Assembly (NCBI GenBank): GCA_022578965.1
Contig: MU400537.1
Coordinates: forward strand, 124,001-188,000
Direction: 5' to 3'
DNA length: 64,000 bases
Origin: Xylaria sp. FL1777
Lineage: Eukaryota > Ascomycota > Sordariomycetes > Xylariales > Xylariaceae
A program made the position numbers and the translations under genes. Within the stretch, counting starts at the first letter, position 1. Each line of letters opens with the position of its first letter. The notes under the pieces were generated by a model. The model did not search any database, was not told where the DNA came from, and saw only the letters and a list, made by a program, of their open reading frames with translations. Below are positions 12,619-24,997 of the stretch, piece by piece.

Positions 12619-13918
12619 TCATGACGTGTCCTTAAGGGCATTGATCCTCTTCTTGAAGAACTCGAATGCGGAAAAGAACACAGCGTTGACCGCGGCAGAC
12701 CGTCCCATGGACACGCCAAGCCCGCGGTACATGTCTCTTCTGAAGAATTGAATTTTGGGAATCGGGACACGTTGGCCTTTTGAATACATAAGGGCGTTTC
12801 GCTGGTAAATGCTCTTGACAGAATCAATTGGATCTAGGGTGGTTAGCTAGTCATACCGGCCACGAAACGTAGGACCTACAGATTAACGCCCAGGAAACAA
12901 TGCCACAGAGAGCACCAGCTGCAAGGACAGCAATGGGGTTCTTATGGGCGTCCGTGCCGCTGAACGTGGTTAACAATTGCTTGCTGCTCTCATACGTCGC
13001 GAAATATATCCCTGTTCCAAGGGTATCTCTCACTGACGGTTGTTAGTTTAGTGGGGGAGGAGGAGTTAGGGAATCCTAGCCAACGGTCGCCTTACGCAAA
13101 TGTAAATTCAGTCCCGTGTACATCCCAGTGAAGCCTCGGTGCTTTACGATATTTGTTAAAGTCTTTATCGTGCCTTTGTTGTGATAGCTGAGGGCGATGG
13201 CCCGTTTCTTCGGATCTACGTTTTTCTGATTCGCCATCAGGACCGACACTTGCGCACTCAGCTTTGTTAATTCAAAAGGACCTGGCACGGGCCAAGGCTA
13301 ATTAGCGCTGGACCACCAGTGTGAAGACCATCTGGATTGGGCGGATGCTCACAAGCTATCAGGGTGATGCCAGAGCCAGCAGTGGCTCCGGCAGCCCCAA
13401 AGCAGGCAATAGTGCCCAAGTTGGGGTAGGCACCGTTCTTGTTCACGTGCTCAAGTGGGCAAAAACCAAGATTCCTGGCCATCCAGTCGGAGTAATTGTA
13501 TTTCGAGCGTTGGTAGATGGAGAAAGAGACGGTTCGGACAAGAGTGACACTGGCGAGGGGAGCGGTAACACCTGTGCCCCAAGGGAGGTCTAGTTAGCGA
13601 CGCGACAGCAAGACAACGCGGGAGCGTGTGTGTAGGGGACACACCTCGGAAGAAGCCTCGCATCCCCTCGGCCTGGTAGGTCGTCCTCACGCAATGCAGT
13701 GCGCCATCATAGGGGTAGGTTTGCATGCGAGTCTTGACGCTGTCGAGGGGGAAGGCGGTGACGGTAGATAGGACGCTGGCGGAGGAGGCAGCCACTTCGG
13801 TGCGGTAGCGCTTTATCCAGCGGCGTGGCTCTTCCTTGCCGACACTGAGCTGCTGAGGCATGGTGCGAGTCCGAACGGGGGCAGTGGTAACATTTTGGAG
13901 GCTGGACTCAGCGGGCAT
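12619..13918 (-). CDS. Mitochondrial carrier (SLC25) family protein
   Basis: Exons 13918-13645, 13571-13353, 13281-13096, 13032-12880 and 12833-12619 (introns 73, 71, 63 and 46 nt) give 348 aa. Three carrier repeats are visible through their PX(D/E)XX(K/R) signatures: FPLDSVKTRMQTYPYDG, CPFELTKLSAQ and YPIDSVKSIYQRN, with LRDTLGTGIYFATYES after repeat two. It should span the inner mitochondrial membrane six times. The third signature has the usual acidic residue; in the second, Glu replaces Asp. The substrate cannot be named; fungal relatives are often labelled carnitine/acylcarnitine-like or YMC-like. ATG 13861 is a possible alternative start. Every splice junction restores a family motif. 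Confidence 0.9.
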
Positions 13919-15849
13919 GACTCTCTCGACCAGCCGGCGTGTATTGCGGGTGGGGAGCTTCAGACAATGGCCTCGGGGACGAGGACCAGAGTCATCGGCG
14001 CGGTCGCGATACAATGGCGTCGGCTGCCAACAAGAGGGGTGCCATCAAGATCCCGGGCTGGAAGGACTCGATGGTGAAGTATCGTGGTTTCAGAGGGGGG
14101 AAGGGAAGATGAGAAAGGGCAAGTAGTGGCGATGTAGCGGGGTCGGGACGAGTGAAGTTAAACAGTCAGTCGATCTCAACTACGCAGTACGTAGTAGATA
14201 CGGTCGGTAGTCTAGTAGTGTACATGTAGGTCATGTAGGTAGGCATACGACCGTGGACTATGGAGAGAGTTTAGGTCAGGGATGAGGGAGCGAGACAGGA
14301 CGGAGACTAAGGACCTAGCCTAAGGCAAGGTAGGTTGGGTGAGGTACACGGCATGTATGTATTTGGGTGTTCTGGCGATAGTGTGCAAGCCTGTGGCCTT
14401 ATCGTCGACATGTCTCGACTTGGTGGGAACCTGCTAAATGCTAAAACTGGGGGTGCTTGAAGACGCCGCCTACCTTACCCGCGACAAGTACAATGCGGCA
14501 CCCGTACCTTACCTGCTCAGTTGAGGTAAGGGAGCGATAGCGGGGTCATTATCTACACTGATCTACTTAGTAGGTACTATACGCACTCTGCGGGGTCGTC
14601 ATTCGGTCCTATAATAGATACCTAATACCTATCCTTCTGCTTGATACCTCTCTATATGTGAATAAAGACTTGGAGAGACAATTGAAAGAGCTTCAAGCTC
14701 TCATGTCATCATCAAGCAAATATAAGTATGTCTGTACTTCGGCGGCGTGCCGACAAATGGAGAAGATGCATAAATCGTCTTACGTTTCCAGCAGCTAATT
14801 GGTTAGGATGATGCCGTATCTCTCCAGCTCCCCACAATTCGGGTGGTTTGGAATTGATGCTCGGAAGCGCAGGTTTGAACCGGGGGTTGGGGTTTTTTGG
14901 AGGAGTGTACTGGGTATGTATACATTGTACAAGCCGGTAGTACCTCTCATATACATACCTTCACCATGGTGCTTTCCCTTCTTCAACCTTGATACAATGT
15001 ATACCTAGCCACGGCATATAGGTTGAATATAATGGCTCTTCACAAAATAGGAGCATTATATGTCTCGCGATGAAATACTATCATCTTGCTATCCATATGT
15101 AATGAACAAACGACATAGGCATAGATACCCAGAGGTCTCTAATCGAAACAACGTGGTAAATAACGTGGTGACACCCCCATGCATCGTACCATTGGATACG
15201 GCATATCCATATGTCGGCAGACGTCATCTCTTGCCATCCAATCCCTGAGACTATGTCGCCAGAGACAAGCCAATTCATCGATGAACCTCATCGCAGGGTT
15301 GACAGGATGTTGTCTGTGAAGACGAGAAGAGCCGTCTAGTCTAGGTGGTGACTGTCGGCATCCTCTGTCGTTTTGTCACTCTATTTATATCAAGACATGG
15401 GATGACAAGCTCTGGGCTTCCAAGTATTGGTGTCACGCAACCCAAGGAGAAGCTCGACACCAAAGCTTCGTACGATCTCCACATGTAACTTCCCGATATC
15501 TGCTATTCGACGACGCCCTATCCATGCGATGTAGGGTATTTTTTTGCGAGCACAATAGGAATCTTGTCATACTCATGCAGCTACCGCCCACTTCGTCGGA
15601 GGGGGGCACTGGAGGGGAAAAGCAGTTGGGGCCATCGATTCGTCCAGGCCTTGGAACGAATGATCTAATGTCACCCTCCTACGCACGAGAGAGCAACAAT
15701 CGAACTGGATGAACAGTGTCGCAACGGCTTTAAGAGGCCCAGGCTCAAGCCAAGCCCAAAGTCTTTACTGAGGCGTTCACATCCTAACATCGTTCCATGG
15801 TGCGATTGACGTGTGCGGATGGCTGAGTAATACCTGCTCAATTACCACC
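13919..15849. other. Intergenic with AGGTAGG motifs and an inverted repeat
   Basis: About 1.9 kb upstream of the mitochondrial carrier and downstream of the LYR gene. Holds short AGGTAGG-type repeats around 14225-14345 and an imperfect inverted repeat 14918-15004. No coding frame with family similarity was found. Confidence 0.55.
14918..15004. repeat. Inverted repeat, 12-bp perfect arms
   Basis: gtatacattgta (14918-14929) is mirrored by tacaatgtatac (14993-15004), extendable to about 16 bp with one bulge, around a loop of about 63 nt. It may be a MITE remnant or simply a hairpin; no target duplication could be confirmed. Confidence 0.5.
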
Positions 15850-16305
15850 CTACCGTAAACACAAGCCCATGGATTTATTGAGCATCGCGATAGTCATGTC
15901 GTAGTGGTCGTAGACTGTTTCGTGCACGTGGGCCTCAAACTCCGTCCTGAACCTTTCGTAAGTACCCAAAACAGCCGGACCCACGTTGACAAGTACTTAC
16001 CTCTTCTTCTTCGCTTGTTGCGCCAGCAGGGCGAATTTCCAAGGCGAGTTATCATCATAACGGTACCAGGCGATCATAAGGAGATTTTTGAGAACCCTAT
16101 GTTCTAAGCCGCGCTCTCGTGTTGCCGCATCGAGAAAGCGAATGGTCCGGGCGATGCCTCGATGATCATACTTGGCTTCCTTTTCGCGGAAAGCCCTTCG
16201 TAGCTGATTTCGAGCGGTATAACGGGAAGGTTTAGAGAACTGGATAGCATGAAGTAAACCTCGATAGAGGTGGCGATAAGCGTGGATGACTTTGAGTTCA
16301 GCCAT
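15850..16305 (-). CDS. Small LYR-motif protein (DUF1763-type)
   Basis: Exons 16305-16001 and 15952-15850 join across a 48-nt intron (GTAAGT donor, AAAG acceptor) to 135 aa. The N-terminus HAYRHLYRGLLHAIQFSKPS contains the LYR tripeptide, followed by a basic helix-rich segment (ARNQLRRAFREKEAKYDHRG) and RGLEHRVLKNLLM. The second exon encodes FRTEFEAHVHETVYDHYDMT and ends SMGLCLR, as in fungal DUF1763 proteins. LYR proteins are matrix adaptors that bind acyl carrier protein and assist assembly of respiratory complexes or the mitoribosome; a mitochondrial role is inferred from the family only. Without the intron the frame would stop after 102 codons and lose the conserved tail. Confidence 0.85.
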
Positions 16306-17224
16306 GATATGCTTCTCTGATGAATCTCAACAGCGGTAACGGGTTGCTCGGTGGCCAGGTCTTCACTGGCTTCTAATACGTGTATGAACTCGGATGGGAG
16401 TTTATCCCGAGAGAAACGAAGGTGACTCCTCCTGCTCTATTGTGGCATTCGCCTTACTGACGACCTCAGTAAAAGTTGTTTTTGTGATTGTGCCTGGGTT
16501 CAATACTGAATTGGACGTATAGACAGGAGCCTTGTTGGAACGGTGAGCTGAATTCCTGTTAGAAACATCATATTTGATCTCGTCGAAAATCCTTGCGTAC
16601 CTAATATAGGTAGGGAGGGTAGCCTGAGTGGACACCGAGATACCTAGGTAGTTGGTGTACTGGTAGGTAGTACATAGGTAACACGGAGCTCCACATTCAC
16701 GATTGTAGTGTCTGTCTCTATGCCGGCGTATTTATGCTTGTACCCGCTACTGATACATTACAGGGTTTCCGAAAGCACCGGTGGGTTTACTCCAAATCGA
16801 CCCCATCTTTGCCACTTCAGTCGTACTAGTATCAGTGGAATTACCATGTAGTCGTACGTGCCCGCCTGGTACTTGTGAGAATACCTAACTGATGTCACCT
16901 ACGATCCTAAAAGATCACTCACAACACACTGACCGTAACACGGCAGCACCTGCGGTACGCCTGCCACATCATCCTCTCACGACACAAGACACAAGACACT
17001 CACTATACACAATACATCATACACAATTCACTTCTCCGGTTCTGCACATCTACCTCTAATCAACATCCTCATCCTGGGTTGCATTGTACTCTCTTGATCA
17101 AGTGCCCCGAGTCATCCTCTTCCATTAACAATGTTCTTGTGAATACAGACCGTACCTACTCACCATCATCATATGCACCATTACCTACTCAATCGTCTCC
17201 TCAAGTTAGGGCTTTGAGGTGCCA
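16306..17224. other. Intergenic, divergent promoter region
   Basis: About 920 bp between the LYR gene (-) and the CHY/RING gene (+). Holds ACCTA/TAGGT repeats at about 16600-16680 and a CA/AC-rich run at about 16980-17035. A short upstream frame (ATG 17130, four codons) precedes the CHY/RING start. Confidence 0.5.
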
Positions 17225-19286
17225 ATGACGTCCCTTGTCGCCGACTTGCTGGTCAACCCGGTCCTTCGACAGGCACGCCGCTTTTCTCTATCTCGTTCAT
17301 CGAACCCGCCCGAGCCCGACTCGCCCCTACGAATAGCCCAGACGTCTCTACATTCGCAAGACGATGATGTGATATCCGAAACCGAGGAGGGCTCTTCTCT
17401 ACGAGGTGATCCTGGTGATAGTGCATCCTCGCGGCGTTCTTCTCGTAGCTCCGTCATAAACCCGCATGTGGATGTCGACCGTGTGGGGGAAAGTTGCAGC
17501 CAGCTTGAAGCTATTGCGAGCCCTACCACCTCTGCTGTCTCTCCCATCGATGCCCGTGTATCCAGTTCGCAGACCGACTTATCCTCAACCAGAAATCTCG
17601 ATATGACTACACCTGAGCCGCCGTCTTCGCCCTTCACGCAGAGCATCGTAGAGGACCAGCCTCCGCTCCCCGAAAATGATGGGAAATACTTACTGAGGAA
17701 GCGTATACTTGCCATTCAAGCTAAAGAGATTAGTCATTCAGAGAAAGCCCATCTGATGCACCAATTGTTTATGGAAGGATACACGAAGTCGCAGTCGCAG
17801 GCTCAATATGTACGGCCGCTTGCTCCCTCCACCCCTAGGTCCCTAGAGAAACAGGCATTACAAAGCCATGGGCCATTGGAATCATTCAAGTTCTGGCAGA
17901 GAGCATCCGGTGAGGCCGACAGTGTGGGGAATTTCGCTTTGACGGACAAGGACCTCGAGCCCACGTTTGCGCCCAAGAAACAATCAACAGAGGCCACCAC
18001 AAAGCCTACGACAGGCATAGATGATATCGAGCCCGATGATGAGAAGCTTCTCGGCTGCCAACATTACCGACGCAACGTCAAATTGCAGTGCTCAACATGT
18101 AACCGATGGTATACTTGTCGATTTTGTCATGATGAAGTAGAGGATCACAGTCTTATTAGGAAGGAGACGCGGAATATGCTGTGTATGTTCTGCGGAACCG
18201 CTCAAAAGGCTAGCCAAACGTGCGTGTCTTGTGAAGCGCTGGCGGCGAGGTATTACTGCGACATTTGCAAACTCTGGAATGATGATCCTGATAAACCTTG
18301 CTATCACTGCAGCGATTGCGGTATTTGTAGGATTGGCCGTGGTATTGGGAAAGACTTTTATCACTGCAAAGTGAGTAAATCCTCCACTATTCACCTGGAC
18401 AGTCGACTAATTGTAGTAGAAATGTTGTGCATGCATTGCAATATCGACCCGATTAGACCACAAATGTATCGAGCGTTCCATAGATTGTGATTGTCCTATA
18501 TGTGGCGATTACATGTTCACGTCTCCCAAACGCGTATGTTTTATGAGGTGTGGTCATAGCATACACCGAGACTGTCATGACGAGTATCAGAAGACTTCGT
18601 ACAAGTGTCCTATCTGCAGCAAAAGTTTATGCAACATGGAGACAGAGTTCCACAAACTGGACCTCGCTATCCAGGCACAACCAATGCCAGCAAAATTTAA
18701 AGACGTGCGAGCGATTGTCCTATGCCATGATTGCTTGGCCAAGAGTTCGACTATGTACCACTGGCTTGGCTCAAAATGTGCTGTTTGTCAATCTTACAAC
18801 ACCGCTGAGCTTCAATTAATTGGTCTGGATGCTGAAGCCATTGAAACCGATCTGGTAGCGCGTAGTACACAGGTATCAGGACTGATAGTTTCGGGAAACC
18901 CTGATGCTACCGCGATAGGTGCTGCTGTGCGCGACATCCGTCGTCGTCATTCATCCACAGTCCCGGGGTCGGCCTTCGTTGGCGCAGATCTTAGCTCGTT
19001 CCCCCCCGACAGGCTGGCCCGTTCAGTATCACCAATTCCCACGCCAGGACATTCATTGCATGCTTCCATGGTTGGAGGATACTTTGACCTGGAAGAGGAT
19101 GACGATGGTGGGGACATACTTGGTTTCTGGAGTCGTTTGCCCCGTAGCATAGCGAGCAATGACGAGGAAGACGACGACGACGACGACGCCGAATCTAGCG
19201 ACGAACAGACTTCAGCTGAGGAGATGGAGGACGACGAGGAAGAAGGATCGGAATACGATGACTTCGAATTGCTGGGTCATAGATAG
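17225..19286 (+). CDS. CHY/CTCHY/RING zinc-finger E3 ubiquitin ligase (Pirh2-like)
   Basis: Exons 17225-18370 and 18420-19286 (49-nt intron) give 670 aa. Residues 1 to about 270 are Ser/Pro-rich and probably disordered. From about residue 277 a CHY zinc finger starts (LGCQHYRRNVKLQCSTCNRW), then the CTCHY segment (CDICKLWNDDPDKPCYHCSD and CGICRIG), then a RING-H2 domain at about 407-457 (CPICGDYMF, MRCGHSIHRDCHDEY, YKCPICSKSL) and a terminal zinc ribbon (CHDCLAKSS, CAVCQSYN). The C-terminus is strongly acidic, with runs of Glu and Asp. Pirh2-type ligases promote ubiquitination of nuclear and cytosolic substrates. The intron lies inside the CTCHY finger and its removal restores YHCKKCCAC. Start chosen as the first ATG in frame. 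Confidence 0.92.
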
Positions 19287-19750
19287 AGTCGGCACCTAGA
19301 TTCGGTTTGGTTTTTTGGGAGGGACATTAGAGTGGCGTTCGGGATTGGCATAAGTGCATGATGATAAAGATACCATCAGGGTTTGGGCATCGTAGCGGGC
19401 GCGCTTGGATTTGATTTCGTTTTCGTTTCTCACCCCTTCTTTTTGTATATGATTAGCACTGCATGGGAAAAGCCGGCAGATTGACGGCGGGTAGTTCACT
19501 ATGGAAAACCACGACACGTGTAATCAGGAATCGTTACTCTTCTCACATATTAGCTTCAAAACAACGACATATTACTATTTACCATGCCATCGTGGAGCTA
19601 CTCTTCCCATCCCTTGAAAAAGTTAGGCTACCCCCCCATTACCATCAACGCCTAACACCATGCTTGAAACACCGTTTCATAATAGACGGCTGACTAACTC
19701 CATCAGCTAACCATGAAAAAACACTCATCTAAACCCCTAACGTCCCCCTT
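19287..19750. other. Convergent intergenic, nothing seen
   Basis: About 460 bp between the 3' ends of the CHY/RING gene and Mzt1. No structure beyond probable 3' UTRs. Confidence 0.6.
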
Positions 19751-20221
19751 TCATTGATTGGCGGCAGCTGCCTGCTTGGCGAAGTTGACCTTCTGAGCCT
19801 CTTTGCGTAGATACTGGACGACGTTCTAGATATATGAATAAGAGGGATTAGTTAGTTAACTGCTGTATCACTAACCCAATGCCTACGCAGTCACTAGGGA
19901 GAGAAAGGAACGCGGGAACTTACCGCGAGCGCCTCTGGGTTGACGCCGTTTTCGACGATGGAGATGCAGACGGAGAGCGTCCGACGATCGAGATGGCAGT
20001 TCTGTGCGTCCTGAGTGTTAGTTTACATTTTGGCTCGATACCCCTGTCGTCCTGAGGGTAGATGGGATATCAAGTATTCGCGTATTTTGAGAAGGGTGAT
20101 TGAGATTCTTGGGTTGGCTAGTACGCACTAAGATTGTGGATATCTCGTGTAATATGTCGACGGCCTGGCGCGCGGCATCTTGCTTCTCACTGTCGTCTCT
20201 GCTGCCCTGTGGTGGTGGCAT
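19751..20221 (-). CDS. mzt1: MOZART1-type mitotic-spindle organizing protein 1
   Basis: Exons 20221-20129, 20001-19924 and 19825-19751 (introns 127 and 98 nt) encode only 81 aa, the usual family size. Sequence [40 protein letters not shown] and [14 protein letters not shown] is diagnostic of MOZART1, the small helical subunit that docks the gamma-tubulin complex at spindle pole bodies and activates microtubule nucleation. Each of the three exons is too short to be noticed alone. It lies head-to-tail behind Spc25, another spindle/kinetochore gene, on the same strand. Confidence 0.95.
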
Positions 20222-20646
20222 GGTTGTGAGATTTTCTGTAGGGTTGTTGGCTAATGTTCTTGAGCCGTAGGTGCATAGGACGGTGGTTTTGCTATTATTG
20301 GTCGCGGTTGTGAGTGAGGTCAGGACGCGTGGAGTCGCAGGGCAGCTTCACGCAGTTGGTTGCAGCTGTCACTCTTTCTCTCAGTCATGTGAAGATATCA
20401 TCCCAATGCGCATTTCTTCAACTACGACGTCTTGATTTCATAGTATAGGAACAGAATCATTTAGAAGATGAAAGTGTCTAGAATAGAATATTTGGGTATA
20501 GGTCATGTCTCGCCGTCATCATAATTAAGAAAGCCCGATCCCCGAGGCCGTCAATCCGTAGTAAAACTCCGTACTCCATAGCCTGCAACGCATCTCGTAA
20601 CCCATTTCCCCTTCCTCGTGACTTCACTCATAAACTAGGTAGGTAA
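20222..20646. other. Intergenic between Spc25 and Mzt1
   Basis: About 425 bp holding the Spc25 3' UTR and the Mzt1 promoter. No recognised element. Confidence 0.5.
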
Positions 20647-21491
20647 TCATGATTTCATCGTCTCCACGAACAGCTCCCTCATGCCCTTCAGCAGCGCAGG
20701 CAGCTCCCTCGACTCGTTCACGCGCTCGAGGACGCGCTCGATCTTCTCGCGTTCAAGCTTTGGCCTACAATGCTTGACCTCGTAGTCCCGAGAAGCCGTG
20801 CTGAGCTCGAACCAGGCCTCGCGCTCCCAGTCGCGCTCGTCGATGTGCGTGTAGACGAACTTGAGCCGGTCGTTCTGGCCCGCGCCCTCGATGCGCAGGC
20901 ACAGGTTCGTCACCCAGAAGTCGAGCTCGGGCACGTTGAACCGGCTCTGCGACTCGATGCGCGCCGCGTGCGCCCGCTGTGCCGCCAGCCGTGCGTCGAT
21001 CTCCTTCTGTGCCTCCGCGATCTGCTTCTTCAGGCTGTCCCGCGCCGCGAGATTCGCGTCTCGCTGTGTCGTGAGAGAGCCGATCGCGCTCTCCATCTCT
21101 CGTCGCTCGGCGTCTTCCTTCGATCGCGTCTGTTGGTGGGTGTTGATTTTGTGCTGTACGATTTCCATGTCTTTTCTCTTCATGCGCTGGTCCTCTGTTT
21201 TTTCGCAGCAAGTGCTTCGTTAGTAGAGTGTGATCCTTCGTAGTGTTGTAGTAGCGTACCTTGTAACTCGGCTAGGTTCATGCGGAATTGGTTGTGCTCT
21301 TCGAGCACACGCTTTCGCCCCTGTTCGATGAATGCGTCGAATTTCGCAGTGAACTTAGCCATGCGATCACGGAGGTCGTCGAAGCCGAAGTTTATGCTGG
21401 GGAGCTGGTCGGCCATGGAGGGTGCCATCGACGACATTGTCGGGCGGCCACTCAGGCTCGACGAGAGAGAGGACTCAAATGCAGTAGCCAT
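20647..21491 (-). CDS. spc25: Kinetochore protein Spc25 (Ndc80 complex)
   Basis: Exons 21491-21260 and 21194-20647 (65-nt intron) give 259 aa. Spc25 pairs with Spc24 to anchor the Ndc80 complex to the inner kinetochore. After a Ser-rich leader come LPSINFGFDDLRDRMAKFTA and KFDAFIEQGRKRVLEEHNQF, then a long coiled coil of about 100 residues rich in Lys, Glu, Gln and Arg. The globular RWD-like end starts at FNVPELDFWVTNLCLRIEGA and includes RLKFVYTHIDERDWEREAWF, ending KGMRELFVETMKS. High third-position GC compared with intergenic DNA. The intron falls at the start of the coiled coil. Confidence 0.95.
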
Positions 21492-21968
21492 TTTGGGTGT
21501 ATGTGATTAATGTTTAAATGATCTCAGTTTCGATGGAGTCTTGGCCGGCGAAGTGGCAGTGGGCAAAATTTGAAATTCTCAGCTTGCGTCGCAATGATGG
21601 TCAAGTTGCGCCGGTGTACCCCAGTGTTTACATTCGTTGCCGAGCGCCGCTCAGTGGGATATAGACCCCCTGTTCCTCTAAGAGCCCCACCATGCATATA
21701 AACAGTAGTACCTCGATAAGATAAAAATCTCCTTATAAGAAGTATTTATATTATACTTTCTAAACTCTGGTTGAAATTTATCATGACCATTCTGGTTACC
21801 GGACCACCTAGTTGTAAAAGTTATACTCACTGACGTGTTCCTCTTATTTGTTGTCGTCTAATTTACACACAGCTTACATCTGCACCTTTCCTCGTCGTGG
21901 CAGTCTCGCGATGCACATACAACAACACGAACAAACGGAGACGAAATACATAGGGTTGAGCTCTCCGA
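21492..21968. promoter_or_regulatory. Divergent promoter, Spc25/Rrn6
   Basis: A 477-bp gap between two divergent start codons, so both promoters must fit here. Contains an AT-rich stretch at about 21715-21780. No specific factor site could be assigned. Confidence 0.5.
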
Positions 21969-24900
21969 ATGACTGAACACCACTTATTTGAATCAGCTAT
22001 TGGATTAGCAGGACGCCTTTCGCATATCCCGTCCGGAGCCGACAGACCGGAGGACTGCGGTTGGCGTTCGTCTCGGAGCTTTACCCGGAATGGTTGGTAA
22101 ATCCTAGGGGTTATGGTACTGGTACTGACATCATGAGAAGCTCCGGTTTTTAGAGTCCTCGGTCATTACAAGACATGGATTTCACCCGAACCCGATCGTG
22201 TCGCGGACTCGCTGCCACTTCCCGGGACAGGATGGGAGCAGAGCCGAAGGCAGCAAAGGTGGCTCGTGAAGCGCCACCCCGAAGCCAGCCTGGGCAATCA
22301 CATGCTTCGTGACTTTCTTGCAGAAGAAGACTCACCCTTTTCGCCTCCACAAGAGCAGATCTGGCACACGTGCTTCTTTTCATTTGGCGAGTTGACAGAC
22401 ACCTCCTTGTGGAGAAATACTGGTGTTCCATTAGTTGTTACTGTTGCCGGTAGTGCAAACAATATCCTCCGCTTGGCAAAACTAGACCAGGAAAGATGGA
22501 CGTGGCACCGAGAGCCCAATGTCGCGGCGCGTCTGGTTGACGTAGGCTCCGAGAAACCAGCGCTATGGATAGATGAAGACCTGGGACCCATTCGTCGTGT
22601 GAAATGCATAGTTGACCTCAAGCGGTATAACCCTACAAGATGGTTAGCTGTTCAACGAGACTCGGGCACAACCATATTCCAACCGGAATATCGCAAAGTT
22701 CCAGTGAGTGATGACCATGAAAGGGATGCTTCGCGTATCGCGGCGAATCCACTCTTTCGTTTATCGAAAGAACAGACTGGCGGCAACACCCATTCCGATG
22801 TGTCCTTCAACCCAGGCACGCGATCAACCCACCCACAAGTTGCCATCATTGACGAACGAGGATTCTGGAGTATATGGGATGTCAAACACACCAAACTTAA
22901 ACCCTCGGGTGAGACAATACCGAGATTGAAAGTATGCGGCCACATTGATCGTGGTATTTTGGAGCAGTTTCCGTATCGGGACCGTTCTGCTATGAGGTGG
23001 CATAAGGTTCTATGGGTCGGCCGTTCTGAAGACAATTTGGATTTACTGGGTAACCTGGATCTTGATGCGGATAACGAAGATTCGAGTTCCCAAGCTGCAT
23101 TTCCACAACGGCATCGCAGCTCCTCGCTACTTGTATGCAATCCACAACAAGTCAGGCTCTTCGATCTCATTACTGGTGTATATCTGCCTGATCTGGAATT
23201 CCGTCTCCATGACAGTCTAGACAATATACTGGATATCCAAGTTGCTCACGACCCACAATATTTCTATGTATTAACTACATCGAAACTATTCATCGTCAGG
23301 ATTTATTCTACCCCTGGAGTGGAATGGGACAAGCCAGAAAAAGTATGGACAGTATTATTCTCAACTCCTCATTATAGGAGCTCCTTTGATCAGAACCTCA
23401 AGCTGGCTATTACTCCAGGCATCAAGACGGACCAAACGACCTCATTTGTCTTTGTATACTCGTCAACAAATCCATGGATCGACCTCTTCTACGTTGAGTT
23501 CTTACTAACGGATCTGAATGGAGTCAGATGCCAAGCGAACGTTACCGGGCTCGGTAGCCTGCAAAAAGCCTTCAACAGCGCAATTCGTACGTTCTGCATC
23601 AGCCCGACACCAATTGTCGTTAAGACTCATAAACCTCTTAAAAAGATTGGACGCGATTTAGTCAAAAAACAGGTCAAGCTATACCAGATCTTGGCTCTAA
23701 GATCAGATATGTCTCTGGTCTCTGTTCTCTGTGTCTTCTCGTTGTCATCTTCTGTCCAGATCAACGTGCCAAGTATACGTGTTGGTAGCAGATCTACAAC
23801 AACCGAGTTCCACGCAGGAAGTCTACAACGCCTGTCCGCCAAATTCGTCGTAGATGATACCTTAGTCACACCAGAGGAAGACTCTCCCAGTGTTGCTCAC
23901 AGATACATCAAAGTTTTCTACGAGCATCTTAGTCGCATCTCGGCAGGCCTAGACCAAGACAGTCCAGCTGAGTCTGCCCAAAAAAGTGTCTCTAGGTACA
24001 ACCCTTTCAATGCAGCTCATCAATACGTTGAAGAAGCAGTCACCAATGGGATGCTGCCTACCCCTACACTGTATGTTTGTCGCCAGCTGTTTTTCTTACT
24101 ACAATTAACCGATATTGCAGTTTTCAGATAATGCCAAACTTCAAAGAAGTGTCAAAGCATGCCATAGATTGGGAAAATGAGATTGAGAAATTAAACTACA
24201 TACATCCAAGTGTGATGGTTTATACACTTGACTTGTTACATTCTCGTCTTTCCCATTCTATTTCAGGGTCACCGCAAGGAGCATACTTGAAGCTCCTTGA
24301 GATCTCTAATCGTTCCTTGCATCATGGGGACAGCGACGAGGCAAATGAGGGGCGAATAGTATCGATATCTGAACAGATAGCTTATGACCTCTACCTGTCA
24401 CTGTATGGCATTGGCTACGCCAACCTAACCGGCAATCAGCCTCAGGCTAGTGTAGAGGAAGATATGCTGCTAGATAGCCAGACTGAGACTCTCCCCAGCA
24501 GTCCCCCGAGGCTCGAGTCGCCCATATCTTCAACATGGTCGCAAAGGTCCAATTCACACAATTCACAGGCAGTTGAGGATGAAGACCCAGCGATGACACT
24601 TGTTAGAGCTTATACGGGAACTGGAAGATTCGTACCTGAAAAGAAGTTTGAGCTTCTGGATAAGTGGAAACTAGGTGTGGAACCATCGGATTACGTTTTC
24701 GACCTTGATAGGAGTGGCGATGTAGACGCAGGTAAACTGAGGAGGGAAAAGCAGCTAGCTCGAGAGGAACGCAAACGCCGTCGGACACAAACTCTCGTTC
24801 AGCTGTCGCAAGAGCCAGAACTTCCCGCCACCCAACCTGCTCCGGACACCCGTTTCTACAGCAGTCAACCTAGAGCCATGAGCTCGCAGAGCCAGAAAAT

Positions 24901-24997
24901 TCATTCAGACCCGTTACTCATGATGTCGCAACCTACAGCAGGTGCATTTGGTAGGCGACCAAACAAGAAGGTGAAGAAACGGAAGGGCGGTTTTTGA
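21969..24997 (+). CDS. rrn6: RNA polymerase I core factor subunit Rrn6-like
   Basis: Exons 21969-22092, 22156-24070 and 24121-24997 give 971 aa. Rrn6 is part of the core factor that recruits RNA polymerase I to the rDNA promoter. Family landmarks are GHYKTWISPEPD, the beta-propeller region around HPQVAIIDERGFWSIWDVKH and SSSLLVCNPQQVRLFDLITG, EKKFELLDKWKLGVEPSDYV near the end, and the basic tail GRRPNKKVKKRKGGF. The first exon (MTEHHLFESAIGLAGRLSHI) was placed because the second has no usable upstream ATG; its intron uses the second of two acceptors two bases apart (22153, 22155), as the first would create a stop. The second intron is 50 nt. Confidence 0.88.

Noticed and set aside
16402..16635. 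77-codon minus-strand frame
   Set aside because: Biased but unsupported; lies in the divergent promoter region.
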